Shown piece by piece: positions 53,478-62,712 of a stretch of DNA of 64,000 nt. The number at the start of each line of letters is the position of its first letter. Within the stretch, counting starts at the first letter, position 1. The stretch is from assembly GCF_003589925.1 (NCBI RefSeq), contig NZ_CP032382.1, forward strand, positions 3,162,001 to 3,226,000, given 5' to 3'. Below the pieces are notes generated by a model, which did no database searches, was not told where the DNA came from, and saw nothing but the letters and a program-made list of their open reading frames with translations. A program made the translations under genes and the position numbers. Source of the stretch: Chryseolinea soli (GTDB lineage: Bacteria > Bacteroidota > Bacteroidia > Cytophagales > Cyclobacteriaceae).

Positions 53478-54411
53478 GCTCTCCCTGCACGGGAAACACC
53501 AGCCGAACTCCTAGCGTATTCTGTGCATTTAACTGGGTCTTGATTTTTTCTTCGCGGTCGTCCAACGGTTTCATATGGGTGATCACCACGGGCAGGCCCG
53601 CGATGCTGTTTCCAGAGGCTTTATCAAGCGCTGCCAATTCCTTCATGAGTAAGGATGGCGTGAGATGACCAAACAATAATTTTGTGGGCTGTTCATTTGA
53701 AAAGGATACCTCTATAAAGATGGCCTTCAGTTTTTTTGCCTTCACCAATCCCCCGACCTGTTGCCATAAGCTGGCGAGCTTATTCGATTGCTCCACTTCA
53801 TCGGCACCTGTGTCGCCGAGGTATAAGAGATAGTCTCCATTTTGCTCGACCAAAAATGCCGTGCTTTGTCCGGGAGCCGAGTGACTCAGTTCAAACGCTT
53901 GCACCCGCAAGGTGGTTTGTTCCAGGGCTACGGCCTGCCCTGGGATGAGGGGGGTGTAGTGATATTTGTTGAGCATCGGTTTCTCTCCCTCGTTTCCGAA
54001 GTTTGCCCAGCTTTTCCAGCTGAAATATTTTTCCTTGATCACGTCCAGGCAAAACGGCAAGCCATAAATAGGTTTTGGCGAATCGTCGGGCGAGTTGATG
54101 ATGAGGCCGGCCACGTGGTCGAGGTGGGGATGAGAGATGAGGTATCCTTTGATGTTTTCTTTGAGAAGCGTGGTGACATTGCCTTTCAACGTTCCCGAGG
54201 CAATGGCTTTTTCAAGACCGGCATGCACGGTACCTGCGTCCAGGCAGACATAAGCATTGGTGCCCGATGCTCCTACGAGGTATGCCGACAGGTTGCTTTC
54301 GTCACTACCACCCTTCACGCCAAGCGGCACGACCTGGAAGGCGTTCTGCCCCAGGGCAAACACATAACAAAAACAAAAAGCGATGCCGAGAATATAGGTT
54401 TTCAAAATCAT
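53464..54411 (-). CDS. Exported class II 3',5'-cyclic-nucleotide phosphodiesterase
   Basis: The 315-residue protein has a signal peptide (to about residue 22) and a metallo-beta-lactamase-type fold with the class II PDE signature SHPHLDHVAG (His94, His96, Asp98, His99). Further histidines and aspartates follow (ELSHSAPGQST, LGDTGADEVEQS). Vibrio CpdP is a known periplasmic member of this class that uses extracellular cAMP. Here the product is probably periplasmic too. It is divergent from the lipoprotein at 54547. Confidence 0.88.
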   Translation of the reverse strand: MILKTYILGIAFCFCYVFALGQNAFQVVPLGVKGGSDESNLSAYLVGASGTNAYVCLDAGTVHAGLEKAIASGTLKGNVTTLLKENIKGYLISHPHLDHVAGLIINSPDDSPKPIYGLPFCLDVIKEKYFSWKSWANFGNEGEKPMLNKYHYTPLIPGQAVALEQTTLRVQAFELSHSAPGQSTAFLVEQNGDYLLYLGDTGADEVEQSNKLASLWQQVGGLVKAKKLKAIFIEVSFSNEQPTKLLFGHLTPSLLMKELAALDKASGNSIAGLPVVITHMKPLDDREEKIKTQLNAQNTLGVRLVFPVQGELMKF

Positions 54412-54546
54412 GCAACAAGATACAGGGCGGCAGGTCGAAAGTGATTATGGAATTGTTAAAATAAATTTCTCACCTGGCATAACGGCAGGGGCATAGGGCT
54501 TGCTTTGTTTGCGCATTTCGTGTTTATTCACTCCTCAAACCTCCCT

Positions 54547-55692
54547 ATGAAATACATCCTAAGCCCGATAGCCGTCAGCCTGTGTATGTTCGCAGCGACG
54601 GGCTGCACCACCAAAGCAACAACCCAGGAATCCACGGTCGACAGCGTTGGCGCTGTTGCGGAAGCAGTAGCGGTAGAACCCGAAGAAGTTCCGCGCGTAG
54701 AGATCAGGTATGGAGGCGCCGCCAGGGATGGCGTGTTGGCATCCCTCGAGACCATTCCCATGCTGTCGGAGGTGGAGGCCTTATTCGAGTCGGCCATAAA
54801 GATCAAAGACAGCCTTTATTATGCCGTCGGGGTGAATGGTATCAATAAAGATCCAAACGACAGCCTGCTCATCAAGACAGCCGAAGCAAAGGCCCACGAA
54901 GCTATACTTGCCTATCAGCAATCCCTGGCCAACGGGTTGCCCGCGCTGGACGCCTGTCCGGATCTGTTTCAGCTTACCCGCGTGCCCGAGGCGGATGACT
55001 CATCGCTGCTCAGACTTCCCAGTGTCAAGGCCTCGCAGACCTTCGAGCACAATGGTTTTTTCTTTCTTGGCGGCGCACCGTTTGTTTCAAAAAGCCCCTC
55101 GCCCGAAGGGGGCGCATTTGCCGATCCCCAAGGAAATCCGGAGACCCGTTTTGTTGCCGGCATCACGGAGAACACGAGTTATCTACTAAAGTCGATGTTC
55201 TATTTTAAGCGCACCAGCGCTCACGTTACGTTTGGCCCGCCACTAAACTCCTATGACGGACCAGCGCATGAGGTGAAAGGGATTGGGTCGCTCATCCACG
55301 AATTTGATAGCCGGATCCCCGCATTCTTTTTGACCGAGAGGGGTATCGTACCCGCATATCTTGTTTCTGTGGAGACGAAACTTTACGAGGTATACGGTTG
55401 CATCTCCAGTCTGCCCCAAGGTGAGTTTGCCTGCTCCACCGATCTTTCGGAGACGGAGATATTAGGCATATACATATCCTACAAAAATACACCGTTTGCC
55501 TCTTGTACGGTGACTCGCCAAGCGGGCGTATGGACTGCGGATCTCAATGGCGACGCCATCCCGGACCTCGCTTATGTAGCCGGAGTCTTCTCGGGCGCGA
55601 GCAGCGATGTGATGGCGGAAGCGCTGTGGTTTGTCAACGACAAGGGCCAATGGAAAATTCTCGATTGGGGCCGTGAAGTGGATTGTACATGA
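54547..55692 (+). CDS. Hypothetical lipoprotein
   Basis: A lipobox (ATGC, Cys20) leads a 381-residue lipoprotein with no family known to me. Residues after about 100 contain a compact alpha/beta region, and near the C-terminus ADLNGDAIPDLAYV resembles a calcium-binding repeat of the FG-GAP type. The start at 54547 (MKYILSPIA) is chosen over 54505. The following membrane protein gene overlaps its stop codon by 4 bases (ATGA), so the two are translationally coupled. Confidence 0.68.
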   Translation: MKYILSPIAVSLCMFAATGCTTKATTQESTVDSVGAVAEAVAVEPEEVPRVEIRYGGAARDGVLASLETIPMLSEVEALFESAIKIKDSLYYAVGVNGINKDPNDSLLIKTAEAKAHEAILAYQQSLANGLPALDACPDLFQLTRVPEADDSSLLRLPSVKASQTFEHNGFFFLGGAPFVSKSPSPEGGAFADPQGNPETRFVAGITENTSYLLKSMFYFKRTSAHVTFGPPLNSYDGPAHEVKGIGSLIHEFDSRIPAFFLTERGIVPAYLVSVETKLYEVYGCISSLPQGEFACSTDLSETEILGIYISYKNTPFASCTVTRQAGVWTADLNGDAIPDLAYVAGVFSGASSDVMAEALWFVNDKGQWKILDWGREVDCT

Positions 55693-56249
55693 AAGCTCAC
55701 CGATCTACGGGCAAAGCGGTGGGACTGCTCTGTGCTTTTTTTGTCCTGGTACTTTTCGTTGCGCTTGCCTTTTATCGTTACTACCCGGTATTGGTCATCG
55801 CCGGAGAATCTTCTGTTGGTGCATGGATGTCGGGCGTGTTGTTGGTGGTTTCAGCAACGGTGGCCTTGATCATCGGCGTACGCCGGGATGGGTTCGTTTG
55901 GTTTCTGATAGCCGCTTTCTTTTTTGTGCTCGCCCTCGATGAGCGTTTCATGTTTCATGAGCGCATGAAAGAGTATATCATTTTCCATTTTACACACAAC
56001 TTCGTTCGGTCGCGCTTCGTCAACGAACTCCCGGTGATCACGGCGGCAGGTGTTGGCGTGTTTGTCAGTTTTATGCTTTGGCGTCACTTGCACGGCAAAA
56101 ACCGGATCTTGCTGCTTTGTGCAGCAGTCTTAGGAACAGCCTCGGTTGCCTTTGATGTTCTTGCCGCGGGCGTTCTTTGGGAAGAATGCTTTAAGCTTTT
56201 GGCGGAACTGATAGTAGCCTGTGCGTTGCTAAGGGAAGTGGAAGCGTAG
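55689..56249 (+). CDS. Hypothetical integral membrane protein
   Basis: This polytopic protein of 186 residues has about five membrane segments and conserved acidic-histidine clusters near them (ALDERFMFHERMKEY, WEECFKLLAEL). The pattern of Asp-Glu and His in membrane segments resembles small metal-dependent membrane hydrolases, but I cannot assign a family. The ATG at 55689 overlaps the lipoprotein stop, and an upstream TTG is less likely. Confidence 0.65.
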   Translation: MKAHRSTGKAVGLLCAFFVLVLFVALAFYRYYPVLVIAGESSVGAWMSGVLLVVSATVALIIGVRRDGFVWFLIAAFFFVLALDERFMFHERMKEYIIFHFTHNFVRSRFVNELPVITAAGVGVFVSFMLWRHLHGKNRILLLCAAVLGTASVAFDVLAAGVLWEECFKLLAELIVACALLREVEA

Positions 56250-56258
56250 CGTCAGGAT

Positions 56259-57479
56259 CTATTTGATGCGCTCCGAAACATTATACCAGTTCCATTCCCA
56301 GGTCTTCCCTTTGTCGGCACTGAATGCCTGGCTCCAAACCGGATTGTCCTTATCGCGCACGTCCCAGCGAAAGACCACAATGACGTCTCGCCCTTTGAAG
56401 GTGTCCTTGCAAAAGAAATGGCCGACGTTGTTTTCGAACGAACCCACCACGGGCGGATCCAGCGCGCTGACGTTGCTGGCTACCCAGTACAAGCTCCACA
56501 ATTTTGTCTTCGTATCGAAGAGTCGCACGGTCACGCCTTCAAAGGGCTTGCCGCTGCCGCGTGTTCCGTCGGGGCCGGGCATCTCGGTGGTGTAATAGGT
56601 GTCGGTATCGCCAACGTCGCCAAGTATTCTGAAATTTTCATCCGTTGATTCAAACTCGGTCCAGTCCTGGCAGTTCTCCAGCCGTTTGTTTAGTCTCCGG
56701 TGATACATTCTCCACCGGCCCACCAGGAAATCAAAATCGCGCGGCGAGGAGGATGCCGAGGCGGTAATTTTTAATTCGCCATGGGCATCAAACGTCACCG
56801 CCGGTATGGCAAGGGCCGGGTCGGCTTTCAAGAGCTTGCGCCGGGCTGGTCCCACATCGCCGGCGAGGCGCTCTTCAGACATGTGCCAGTTCCATTCCCA
56901 GGTCTTGCCGTTGTCGGCCGAGAAGGCCTGGCTCCAAACAGCCTTGTCAGGATTGGTGATGTCCCATTGAGCTTTGACAAGAACGGGTTTGCCGTTATAT
57001 ACATCCTTCGAATAGAACGTTCCGATCTTGCCGTCGAACGACCCCACCACGGGAACGTCCATGACGCCTGAACGACTATCCGCCCAATAGATCTTCCACA
57101 GTTTTGTTTTTGCATCGAACAACGTGAGCGACATGCCTTCGAAAGGTTTTCCGTCGACGGTGGTCTTGTATTGATTCATGAAGGCGGTGCCGTTCAGGAT
57201 GCTGTGAACCTCATCGGTGGCTTCGAAGGTGGTCCAGTCGTTGCTGTTGCTTAACCGCGTGGTCAGTTTTTTATTTTGAACTTTCCATTTGCCGGCATAC
57301 CAGTTGAAGTCGTCGGCGGATGATGATGCCGACGACGTGATCTCCAATTCGCCGGAGGGTGTGATCTTTAAATGATTGTCGACAGAGACGGCGGTTTGGC
57401 AATGGGCTTGCAACGGCAGCCCTGCGAGGCCGGAGGCTAGGGCGACACTAAAGAACATTTTGCGGAGTGCTTTTTTCAT
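56259..57479 (-). CDS. Exported protein with two tandem repeat domains (DUF1579-like)
   Basis: The 406-residue protein has a signal peptide (residues 1-28) and two domains of about 170-180 residues that are clearly homologous: each has FDFLVGRWRMYHRRL-like or FNWYAGKWKVQNKKL-like starts and ends in WSQAFSADxGKTWEWNW. The repeats resemble DUF1579-type proteins that bind small ligands. The DNA of the two C-terminal ends is also very similar. The gene ends 9 bases from the convergent membrane protein gene. Confidence 0.75.
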   Translation of the reverse strand: MKKALRKMFFSVALASGLAGLPLQAHCQTAVSVDNHLKITPSGELEITSSASSSADDFNWYAGKWKVQNKKLTTRLSNSNDWTTFEATDEVHSILNGTAFMNQYKTTVDGKPFEGMSLTLFDAKTKLWKIYWADSRSGVMDVPVVGSFDGKIGTFYSKDVYNGKPVLVKAQWDITNPDKAVWSQAFSADNGKTWEWNWHMSEERLAGDVGPARRKLLKADPALAIPAVTFDAHGELKITASASSSPRDFDFLVGRWRMYHRRLNKRLENCQDWTEFESTDENFRILGDVGDTDTYYTTEMPGPDGTRGSGKPFEGVTVRLFDTKTKLWSLYWVASNVSALDPPVVGSFENNVGHFFCKDTFKGRDVIVVFRWDVRDKDNPVWSQAFSADKGKTWEWNWYNVSERIK

Positions 57480-57679
57480 GTTGGGAGAGTTTAGGTTAAC
57501 CGATGTAATTCCAAATTACATATCCCGCGTGTTGAAATCTCACTTTTAACAATTCATTATGAACTTTTTAACAATTTGTTTGAAGTTGCTTTGCCCGCAA
57601 AGCTCAGCATGTCCCAGCTTGGGGGATGTCTTGATAAATTGCTTTGGAAGACATGCGAATAACAAGGGTTTTTAGAATT

Positions 57680-57715
57680 CGATAATATTATATACATTTA
57701 TCAATAATATAATCG
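57680..57715 (+). promoter_or_regulatory. Operator-like inverted repeat before first PadR gene
   Basis: CGATAATATTAT (57680-57691) and ATAATATAATCG (57704-57715) are 12-base inverted arms with one mismatch and a 12-base spacer. The spacer contains TACATTTA, seven of eight positions of a -7 element. The site ends 11 bases before the PadR start, which fits autorepression. Confidence 0.55.
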
Positions 57716-57726
57716 TTTAGAGTGGT

Positions 57727-58059
57727 ATGAAAGGAACTTACCTGGGTGAATTTGAGGAAATCGTTTTGTTGGCCGTCGGCATTCTGCGCGACGGCGCTTA
57801 TGGTGTGAGCATCCGCCAGGAGATAGAGGACCAGACCGGCCGGAACGTCAACATCGGCGCCGTGCACACGGCCTTGCACCGGTTGGAGGACAAGGGCTAT
57901 CTCTCATCCCAGTTCGGCGAGGCCGAGGAAGTGCGGGGTGGCAAGCGCAAGCGACTGTTCACGTTGACGGCGGCCGGCATCAAAGCGCTTCGCGAGGCCC
58001 AGGCCATCCGCAAGCAAATGTGGTCGCAGCTCCCTAAGATATTATTGCAACAGAATTAA
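57727..58059 (+). CDS. PadR-family transcriptional regulator
   Basis: This 110-residue winged-helix protein opens with YLGEFEEIVLLAVGILRDGAYG and has VHTALHRLEDKGYLSS and RLFTLTAAG, the PadR core. PadR proteins repress transport genes until bound by a ligand. The permease gene starts 6 bases after its stop. A palindromic operator-like site precedes it. Confidence 0.92.
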   Translation: MKGTYLGEFEEIVLLAVGILRDGAYGVSIRQEIEDQTGRNVNIGAVHTALHRLEDKGYLSSQFGEAEEVRGGKRKRLFTLTAAGIKALREAQAIRKQMWSQLPKILLQQN

Positions 58060-58065
58060 AATAGC

Positions 58066-60750
58066 ATGGCGATGAAACATACCCCACCGGCCCTGGCCAA
58101 GCGACTTCTCCAATGGTTTTGTCACGCCGAATTCATCGAGGAGATCGAGGGCGACCTCTACGAATTGTTTCAACAACGCATTGAAAAGGAGGGACTCTTC
58201 AAAGCCCGCCTGCATTATTATCGCGATGTGTTGGACGCCACCAACCTGTATCGCTCGCAACCGCGCAAGAAGAGCCAGAACCAAACGCTACCGCTGCGCG
58301 ATCGATGGAAACATTTTTTCACCATTGCCATCCGGAACATGACCCGGTCGCGATCGTCGACCGCCATAAACCTTTGTGGATTGGCCGTGAGCCTGGCCAG
58401 CTTCCTCTTCATCGCGCTGTACATCGTGGACGAAACGACATACGACACCTTTCATCCGGACGCGGCAAATACCTATCGCATCAGCTATTCGTTCAAGAGC
58501 TTTGATGGAAGGGAGGGAAAGGATTCGCGTGCCGCCGGCCTGTGGAGCGTGACGCTAAAAGAGATGATGCCCGAAGTGAAGCACGTAACCCGGTTTTCGC
58601 GTTTCGGCTGGCCGGGCAATGTGTGGACCGGCAGCCCCGACAATGTGTTTGTGGAGCAGGGATTCTTTTGGGTCGATTCCACCTTCACCGATATTTTTTC
58701 GCTCCCACTGGCAAGCATCGGCAATGCCAGAGAAGTTTTGAGAAATCCACAAGAGGTCATCCTCAGCGAGACAACCGCCCGTCGTTATTTTGGCGACAAG
58801 GACCCGATAGGACAATCCATTACCTATGTACGCGACGGCATGAGCTTTGCCTTCACGGTCGGTGCCGTGATGAAAGACTTTCCCTCCAACGCGCACTTCA
58901 AACCCGATTTCATCGCGAACTGCGTTGCCTTAAACCCGCTTTGGAAGCGCAACGACGAAGACCGTATCAATTCCTGGATGGATTCTTTTTCTTACTCGTT
59001 TATAAATGTCGAGCCGGGCACCGACCTGGAGAAAGTATCGAAAACCCTTCAGCAGATCTTCGACCAGAACCTCGGCGAATTTGCGAAAACCACGCACCCG
59101 ATTTTGATCCCGCTGCACGACGTGCATTTCACTACCGGCTTCCTGTTTGAATTGGATGCGCCCGGCGACAAAACGCACTTGTATATTTTTGGTTCGATCG
59201 GTTTGCTCATCCTGGCGATGGCCTGCATCAACTATATGAACCTGGCCACGGCCCGGAGCATCCGCCGGTCAAAAGAAGTGGGCTTGCGCAAAACATTGGG
59301 GGTGAGCAAGGCCATGCTGATAACGCAGTTCCTGGGCGAATCCTTTTTAATGACGGGCATCGCCATGGTACTGGCCATGATTTTGTTTGCCGTATTTCTG
59401 TCGACATTCAATATGCTGACGCTGAAAAATTTTGACCTGCTGGTCGTGGGGCAGAACAAGACGCTTTATCTTTTACTGGTGTTGTTTGTTACCGTAGGTA
59501 TTCTCGCCGGTAGTTATCCGGCTTTTTACCTGTCGGGTTTCCGGCCGGTGGAGGTGTTGAAGGGTACGCTCGTCACTGGCCGTGGCCCGGAGAATTTCAG
59601 AAAGGGTTTGGTGATCCTGCAGATCTGCATCACGCTGGTCCTGCTCACCAGCACCTACGTCATCCAAAGCCAGCTTTCTTTTATTGATCACACCCGCCTG
59701 AGCGAACACAAAGACGAAGTGGTGACCGTGCGTCTGGGCCAGAACGCGCCAGACAAGATGGCGGCTTATAAACAAATCGCCAAACAAGATCCCCATGTAA
59801 AAGAGGTCTCGACCGGCCCGCATTTGCCGCGCCGGGAAACGTTTGGCAACCTGCAACACTCCATGAAGTTCAGTGCACTGAGTCAAACCATTTATTCCTG
59901 GGATCAACTCGATGGCGACTTTGACTTCAGTAACTTATTTGGTTTGGAGTTGGTGGCTGGCAGAAGTCTGTCGGCCGACAACCCCGCCGATAGCTCGGCG
60001 ATCTTGCTCAATGAAAAAGCCGTAAAAGAACTGGGCACAACACCCGAAAAAGCTTTGGGATTGGAAGCGGAGGTAGTGACCTTCTTTGAGAAGCAAGGAC
60101 AAATGGAGCGCCTCGTAACGCGACACAAAGTGATCGGTGTGGTGAAGGATTTCAACTTTGCCTCCGTGCGGCTGCCCATCGCCCCCGTTGTCATCAGCGC
60201 AAAATCCACCGTATCGGAAATGATGTATGTGAAGCTGGATGGTGGCAACATTCCCGAAGTGATCCAACACCTTGTCAAGGCCTGGAAACAAGTTTACCCG
60301 GCGACACCATTTCAATATTGGTTTATGGACGAAGAGTTCGGACGCCTCTATCAAACGGAGCGTCAAATGGGACAGATCTTTACCTACCTTGCCGCCGTGG
60401 CCATCCTCATTGCCTGCCTGGGTCTCTTCGGCCTGGCCTCTTTCACCGCCGAACAAAAAGTAAAAGAGATCGGCATCCGCAAGGTCATGGGCGCCTCTAC
60501 CGCACAAATCCTTTTGCTGCTCACGTCGCGCTACATAAAACTTGCAGCCATTTCATTTCTCATCGGCATCCCCATAGCCTTCATCTCCATCCACTTCTGG
60601 ATGGAAACCTTTGTCTACAAAGCAACCCTGGGCCTGGGCTTTTACATCGTGATCTGCATTCTCATCCTGGCCATCGTCCTCGCCACCGTCGGCCTCGAAT
60701 CACTCCGCGCCGCCCGCGCCAACCCATCCGACTCCATGCGCCACGAATAA
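58066..60750 (+). CDS. FtsX/MacB-type ABC transporter permease with N-terminal prefix domain
   Basis: The 894-residue protein starts with a cytosolic helical prefix (LLQWFCHAEFIEEIEGDLYE, residues 12-60). Two copies of the MacB layout follow: one membrane segment (near 98-118), a periplasmic core, then three membrane segments, repeated with a second set from about residue 514. GNAxEVLRNPQEVILSETTA-type and VKEIGIRKVMGAS segments are typical of this permease group. No ATPase gene is near, so the ATP-binding partner is elsewhere. It probably moves antimicrobial or lipid substrates under PadR control. Confidence 0.9.
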   Translation: MAMKHTPPALAKRLLQWFCHAEFIEEIEGDLYELFQQRIEKEGLFKARLHYYRDVLDATNLYRSQPRKKSQNQTLPLRDRWKHFFTIAIRNMTRSRSSTAINLCGLAVSLASFLFIALYIVDETTYDTFHPDAANTYRISYSFKSFDGREGKDSRAAGLWSVTLKEMMPEVKHVTRFSRFGWPGNVWTGSPDNVFVEQGFFWVDSTFTDIFSLPLASIGNAREVLRNPQEVILSETTARRYFGDKDPIGQSITYVRDGMSFAFTVGAVMKDFPSNAHFKPDFIANCVALNPLWKRNDEDRINSWMDSFSYSFINVEPGTDLEKVSKTLQQIFDQNLGEFAKTTHPILIPLHDVHFTTGFLFELDAPGDKTHLYIFGSIGLLILAMACINYMNLATARSIRRSKEVGLRKTLGVSKAMLITQFLGESFLMTGIAMVLAMILFAVFLSTFNMLTLKNFDLLVVGQNKTLYLLLVLFVTVGILAGSYPAFYLSGFRPVEVLKGTLVTGRGPENFRKGLVILQICITLVLLTSTYVIQSQLSFIDHTRLSEHKDEVVTVRLGQNAPDKMAAYKQIAKQDPHVKEVSTGPHLPRRETFGNLQHSMKFSALSQTIYSWDQLDGDFDFSNLFGLELVAGRSLSADNPADSSAILLNEKAVKELGTTPEKALGLEAEVVTFFEKQGQMERLVTRHKVIGVVKDFNFASVRLPIAPVVISAKSTVSEMMYVKLDGGNIPEVIQHLVKAWKQVYPATPFQYWFMDEEFGRLYQTERQMGQIFTYLAAVAILIACLGLFGLASFTAEQKVKEIGIRKVMGASTAQILLLLTSRYIKLAAISFLIGIPIAFISIHFWMETFVYKATLGLGFYIVICILILAIVLATVGLESLRAARANPSDSMRHE

Positions 60751-60800
60751 GACCTAGCCCCATTTATTTTGGTCTTCCCATTTATATAAGTTCCGCCGCC

Positions 60801-60823
60801 GTTGTTGGTGTCCCACCAACAAC
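60801..60823. repeat. Hairpin repeat, copy 1
   Basis: GTTGTTGGTG pairs perfectly with CACCAACAAC across a 3-base loop. It follows the permease gene in a convergent gap and is preceded by CCGCC. Copy 2 lies 65 bases downstream. It may terminate transcription or belong to a dispersed hairpin family. Confidence 0.6.
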
Positions 60824-60865
60824 CTCTTTCGGTGTTCGTGAGGCACTAATAACAGTCCCCGCCGC

Positions 60866-60886
60866 TGTTGGTGTTCTTCACCAACA
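60866..60886. repeat. Hairpin repeat, copy 2
   Basis: TGTTGGTG (60866-60873) pairs with CACCAACA (60879-60886) around a 5-base loop. CCGC precedes it as in copy 1. Confidence 0.6.
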
Positions 60887-60917
60887 ACAATCGCGGCGCG
60901 TCACATCCCCGCTGCCC

Positions 60918-61487
60918 TCACTTCGTTCGATACCTCGCAATAACAACCCCCGACTTCAAAGTCTTCGCCCCGATTAACTCCAGCTTATACCGCCAATGCT
61001 GATCCCTGAAAATTGATTTCCCCCCACCAAGAATCGTCGGATTGATCCTCAACCGATACTCATCCACCAACCCGGTGTCCATAATCGCAGCAGCAAATTT
61101 CGCCCCGCCAACCACTTGAATATCTTTTCCCGGCGTGGCCTTGATCTTTGCAATCTCATCGGGCAAAGGGCCTCCCACAACTTGCGTGTTCGCCCACCCG
61201 GCATCCTTCATCGTACGGGAGAACACAATATGTTTTGTCTTATCCGCCAGTTTCGCATACGCCAACTGGTTGGCTGATGATTGTGGATTGGTCAGCGCCT
61301 GTTTCCAAAAAGCCCTGTAATCAGGGAACATACCACCTCCCAGCAGGAAAAGGTCCACGGTTTGCAGCATCTCGAAAAGATCTTGCCACTGGTCGTTGTC
61401 GTCTTTCAACAGCCAGCTCATGTCGCCGCCCGGGCCCTCAACAAAACCATCGAGCGATATTTGCATGGATAAGATTAGCTTTCTCAT
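60918..61487 (-). CDS. Dihydrofolate reductase-family (RibD C-terminal-like) protein
   Basis: The 189-residue protein begins with KLILSMQISLDGFVEGP, the signature of the stress-linked DHFR-like family, and has DLFLLGGGMFPDY and KDIQVVGGAKFAAAI. These are NADPH-dependent reductases of uncertain substrate, related to the RibD C-terminal domain rather than to FolA. It converges on the permease gene. The true start is the first ATG. Confidence 0.87.
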   Translation of the reverse strand: MRKLILSMQISLDGFVEGPGGDMSWLLKDDNDQWQDLFEMLQTVDLFLLGGGMFPDYRAFWKQALTNPQSSANQLAYAKLADKTKHIVFSRTMKDAGWANTQVVGGPLPDEIAKIKATPGKDIQVVGGAKFAAAIMDTGLVDEYRLRINPTILGGGKSIFRDQHWRYKLELIGAKTLKSGVVIARYRTK

Positions 61488-61634
61488 AGTTGTATATGTT
61501 TACAACACGAAGGTATCGCCAACCCTTTTGTTCGAAGTGTTGTGAATGCGACATTTAATAAGGTGGATTACGACACGGCTTCGAGCAGATGTTATTTTGT
61601 TCTGAACGAATGTGTAAAATCTATGATGGATTAC

Positions 61635-62147
61635 TCAAGACGTGAATGCGGTAAGAAGGGTAATCAGAAGTCCCAGAGAAATTCGAAAAATGATGGCGAT
61701 CCAAATGACCTGTATGACTCCCTTGGTCCAATGTCGTTGTATCTGTATGAAATCATCAATCGTATTGGTGGTATTTTTCGCATAAGCCAATTGATTTCCC
61801 TTAAAGCCGAGGTAAAACAAAGCAACGATGTTAACCGGAGGGATGAATAAAACAACGGTCCACAGGTCCAATTTGTTCGCGCAGGTCCAAACAGGGGCGA
61901 GAAGAAATGCACCCCAATTCCACCTTTTAAGTTTTGATGGGTCACTTGCCGGCGCGTTGCCTTGCGTCATCGCGGGGGGCTCCGGTAATCTGACGGCCAT
62001 GTTTCTCTCCGTTGCTTCCTGCGCAGCCAAGGTTATGAGTGCTTCGTTGGCATCACGTCGCAATTGCAAAAGCGCAAGAAGCCGCTCGTTGGTCAAGCTG
62101 CTTATTTTTCTTTGAAAGAATTCCTGGTCAAACTTTTTCGAAGACAT
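61635..62147 (-). CDS. Hypothetical membrane protein with RWNWGAF motif
   Basis: This 170-residue protein has a helical, cytosolic N-terminus and two or three membrane segments that start LKRWNWGAFLLAPVWTCANK and continue LDLWTVVLFIPPVNIVALFYLG. The RWNWGAF start of the membrane part is shared by a group of small membrane proteins of unknown function. The start at 62147 (MSSKKFDQEFF) is chosen over 62183. A 102-residue frame on the opposite strand overlaps it and is not real. Confidence 0.75.
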   Translation of the reverse strand: MSSKKFDQEFFQRKISSLTNERLLALLQLRRDANEALITLAAQEATERNMAVRLPEPPAMTQGNAPASDPSKLKRWNWGAFLLAPVWTCANKLDLWTVVLFIPPVNIVALFYLGFKGNQLAYAKNTTNTIDDFIQIQRHWTKGVIQVIWIAIIFRISLGLLITLLTAFTS

Positions 62148-62205
62148 ACTTAATGGGATAGCCGCAAAATGGTGTCCTGGCAAGGCGTTTGAGAAATTGT
62201 ATCCA

Positions 62206-62712
62206 TCACAATTTAGTAAAACGGCTTTCTACCGGAACGCCTTTCACTAACGTCTGATATACCACACAATACCGCTCGGTCAATTTCGCCAGCGTTTGAA
62301 TTTGTTCGGCCGTGGCTTCTGTGTCCAGGTGGAACATCAGCCTGATCGCTTTAAAACCCACTGAAGCTTCTTTTGATACACCTAACGTTCCGCGAAAATC
62401 AAGATCGCCCTCTGCCCGTACGGTCCCGCCCTGGATCGCTATATCGACAGCCGTTGAAACCGCCCGCAACGTTACACCGGCACAAGCCACCAACGCCTCC
62501 AATAACATATCGCCCGAGCACGCCAGCATGCCATCGCCACCCGTGGCCGGATGAAGTCCCGCTTCAACGATGGCTTTCCCGGTTTCCACTTTGCAAGAGA
62601 TGCCTTGGCCAATTTTTCCCTCGGCGCGTAGCGTGATCGTGGCAGATTCGGGTTGGTCGCGGTATTTATCCTTTAATGGCGACTGAAGGTTGCGGAGTTC
62701 TTCGGAGTTCAT
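62206..62712 (-). CDS. OsmC-family peroxiredoxin-like protein
   Basis: The 168-residue protein has the two OsmC cysteines, Cys77 in LVACAGVTLRA and Cys149 in TERYCVVYQ, and the length of the family. OsmC proteins reduce organic hydroperoxides using these thiols. A further cysteine (Cys65, LACSGDML) precedes the first. It stands alone, divergent from the second PadR module, and probably has its own promoter in the 321-bp gap. Confidence 0.9.
   Translation of the reverse strand: MNSEELRNLQSPLKDKYRDQPESATITLRAEGKIGQGISCKVETGKAIVEAGLHPATGGDGMLACSGDMLLEALVACAGVTLRAVSTAVDIAIQGGTVRAEGDLDFRGTLGVSKEASVGFKAIRLMFHLDTEATAEQIQTLAKLTERYCVVYQTLVKGVPVESRFTKL

Noticed and set aside
61542..61850. 102-residue plus-strand frame
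   Set aside because: It lies antisense to the small membrane protein gene, whose product has clear membrane segments and the RWNWGAF motif, and the plus frame has no family character.
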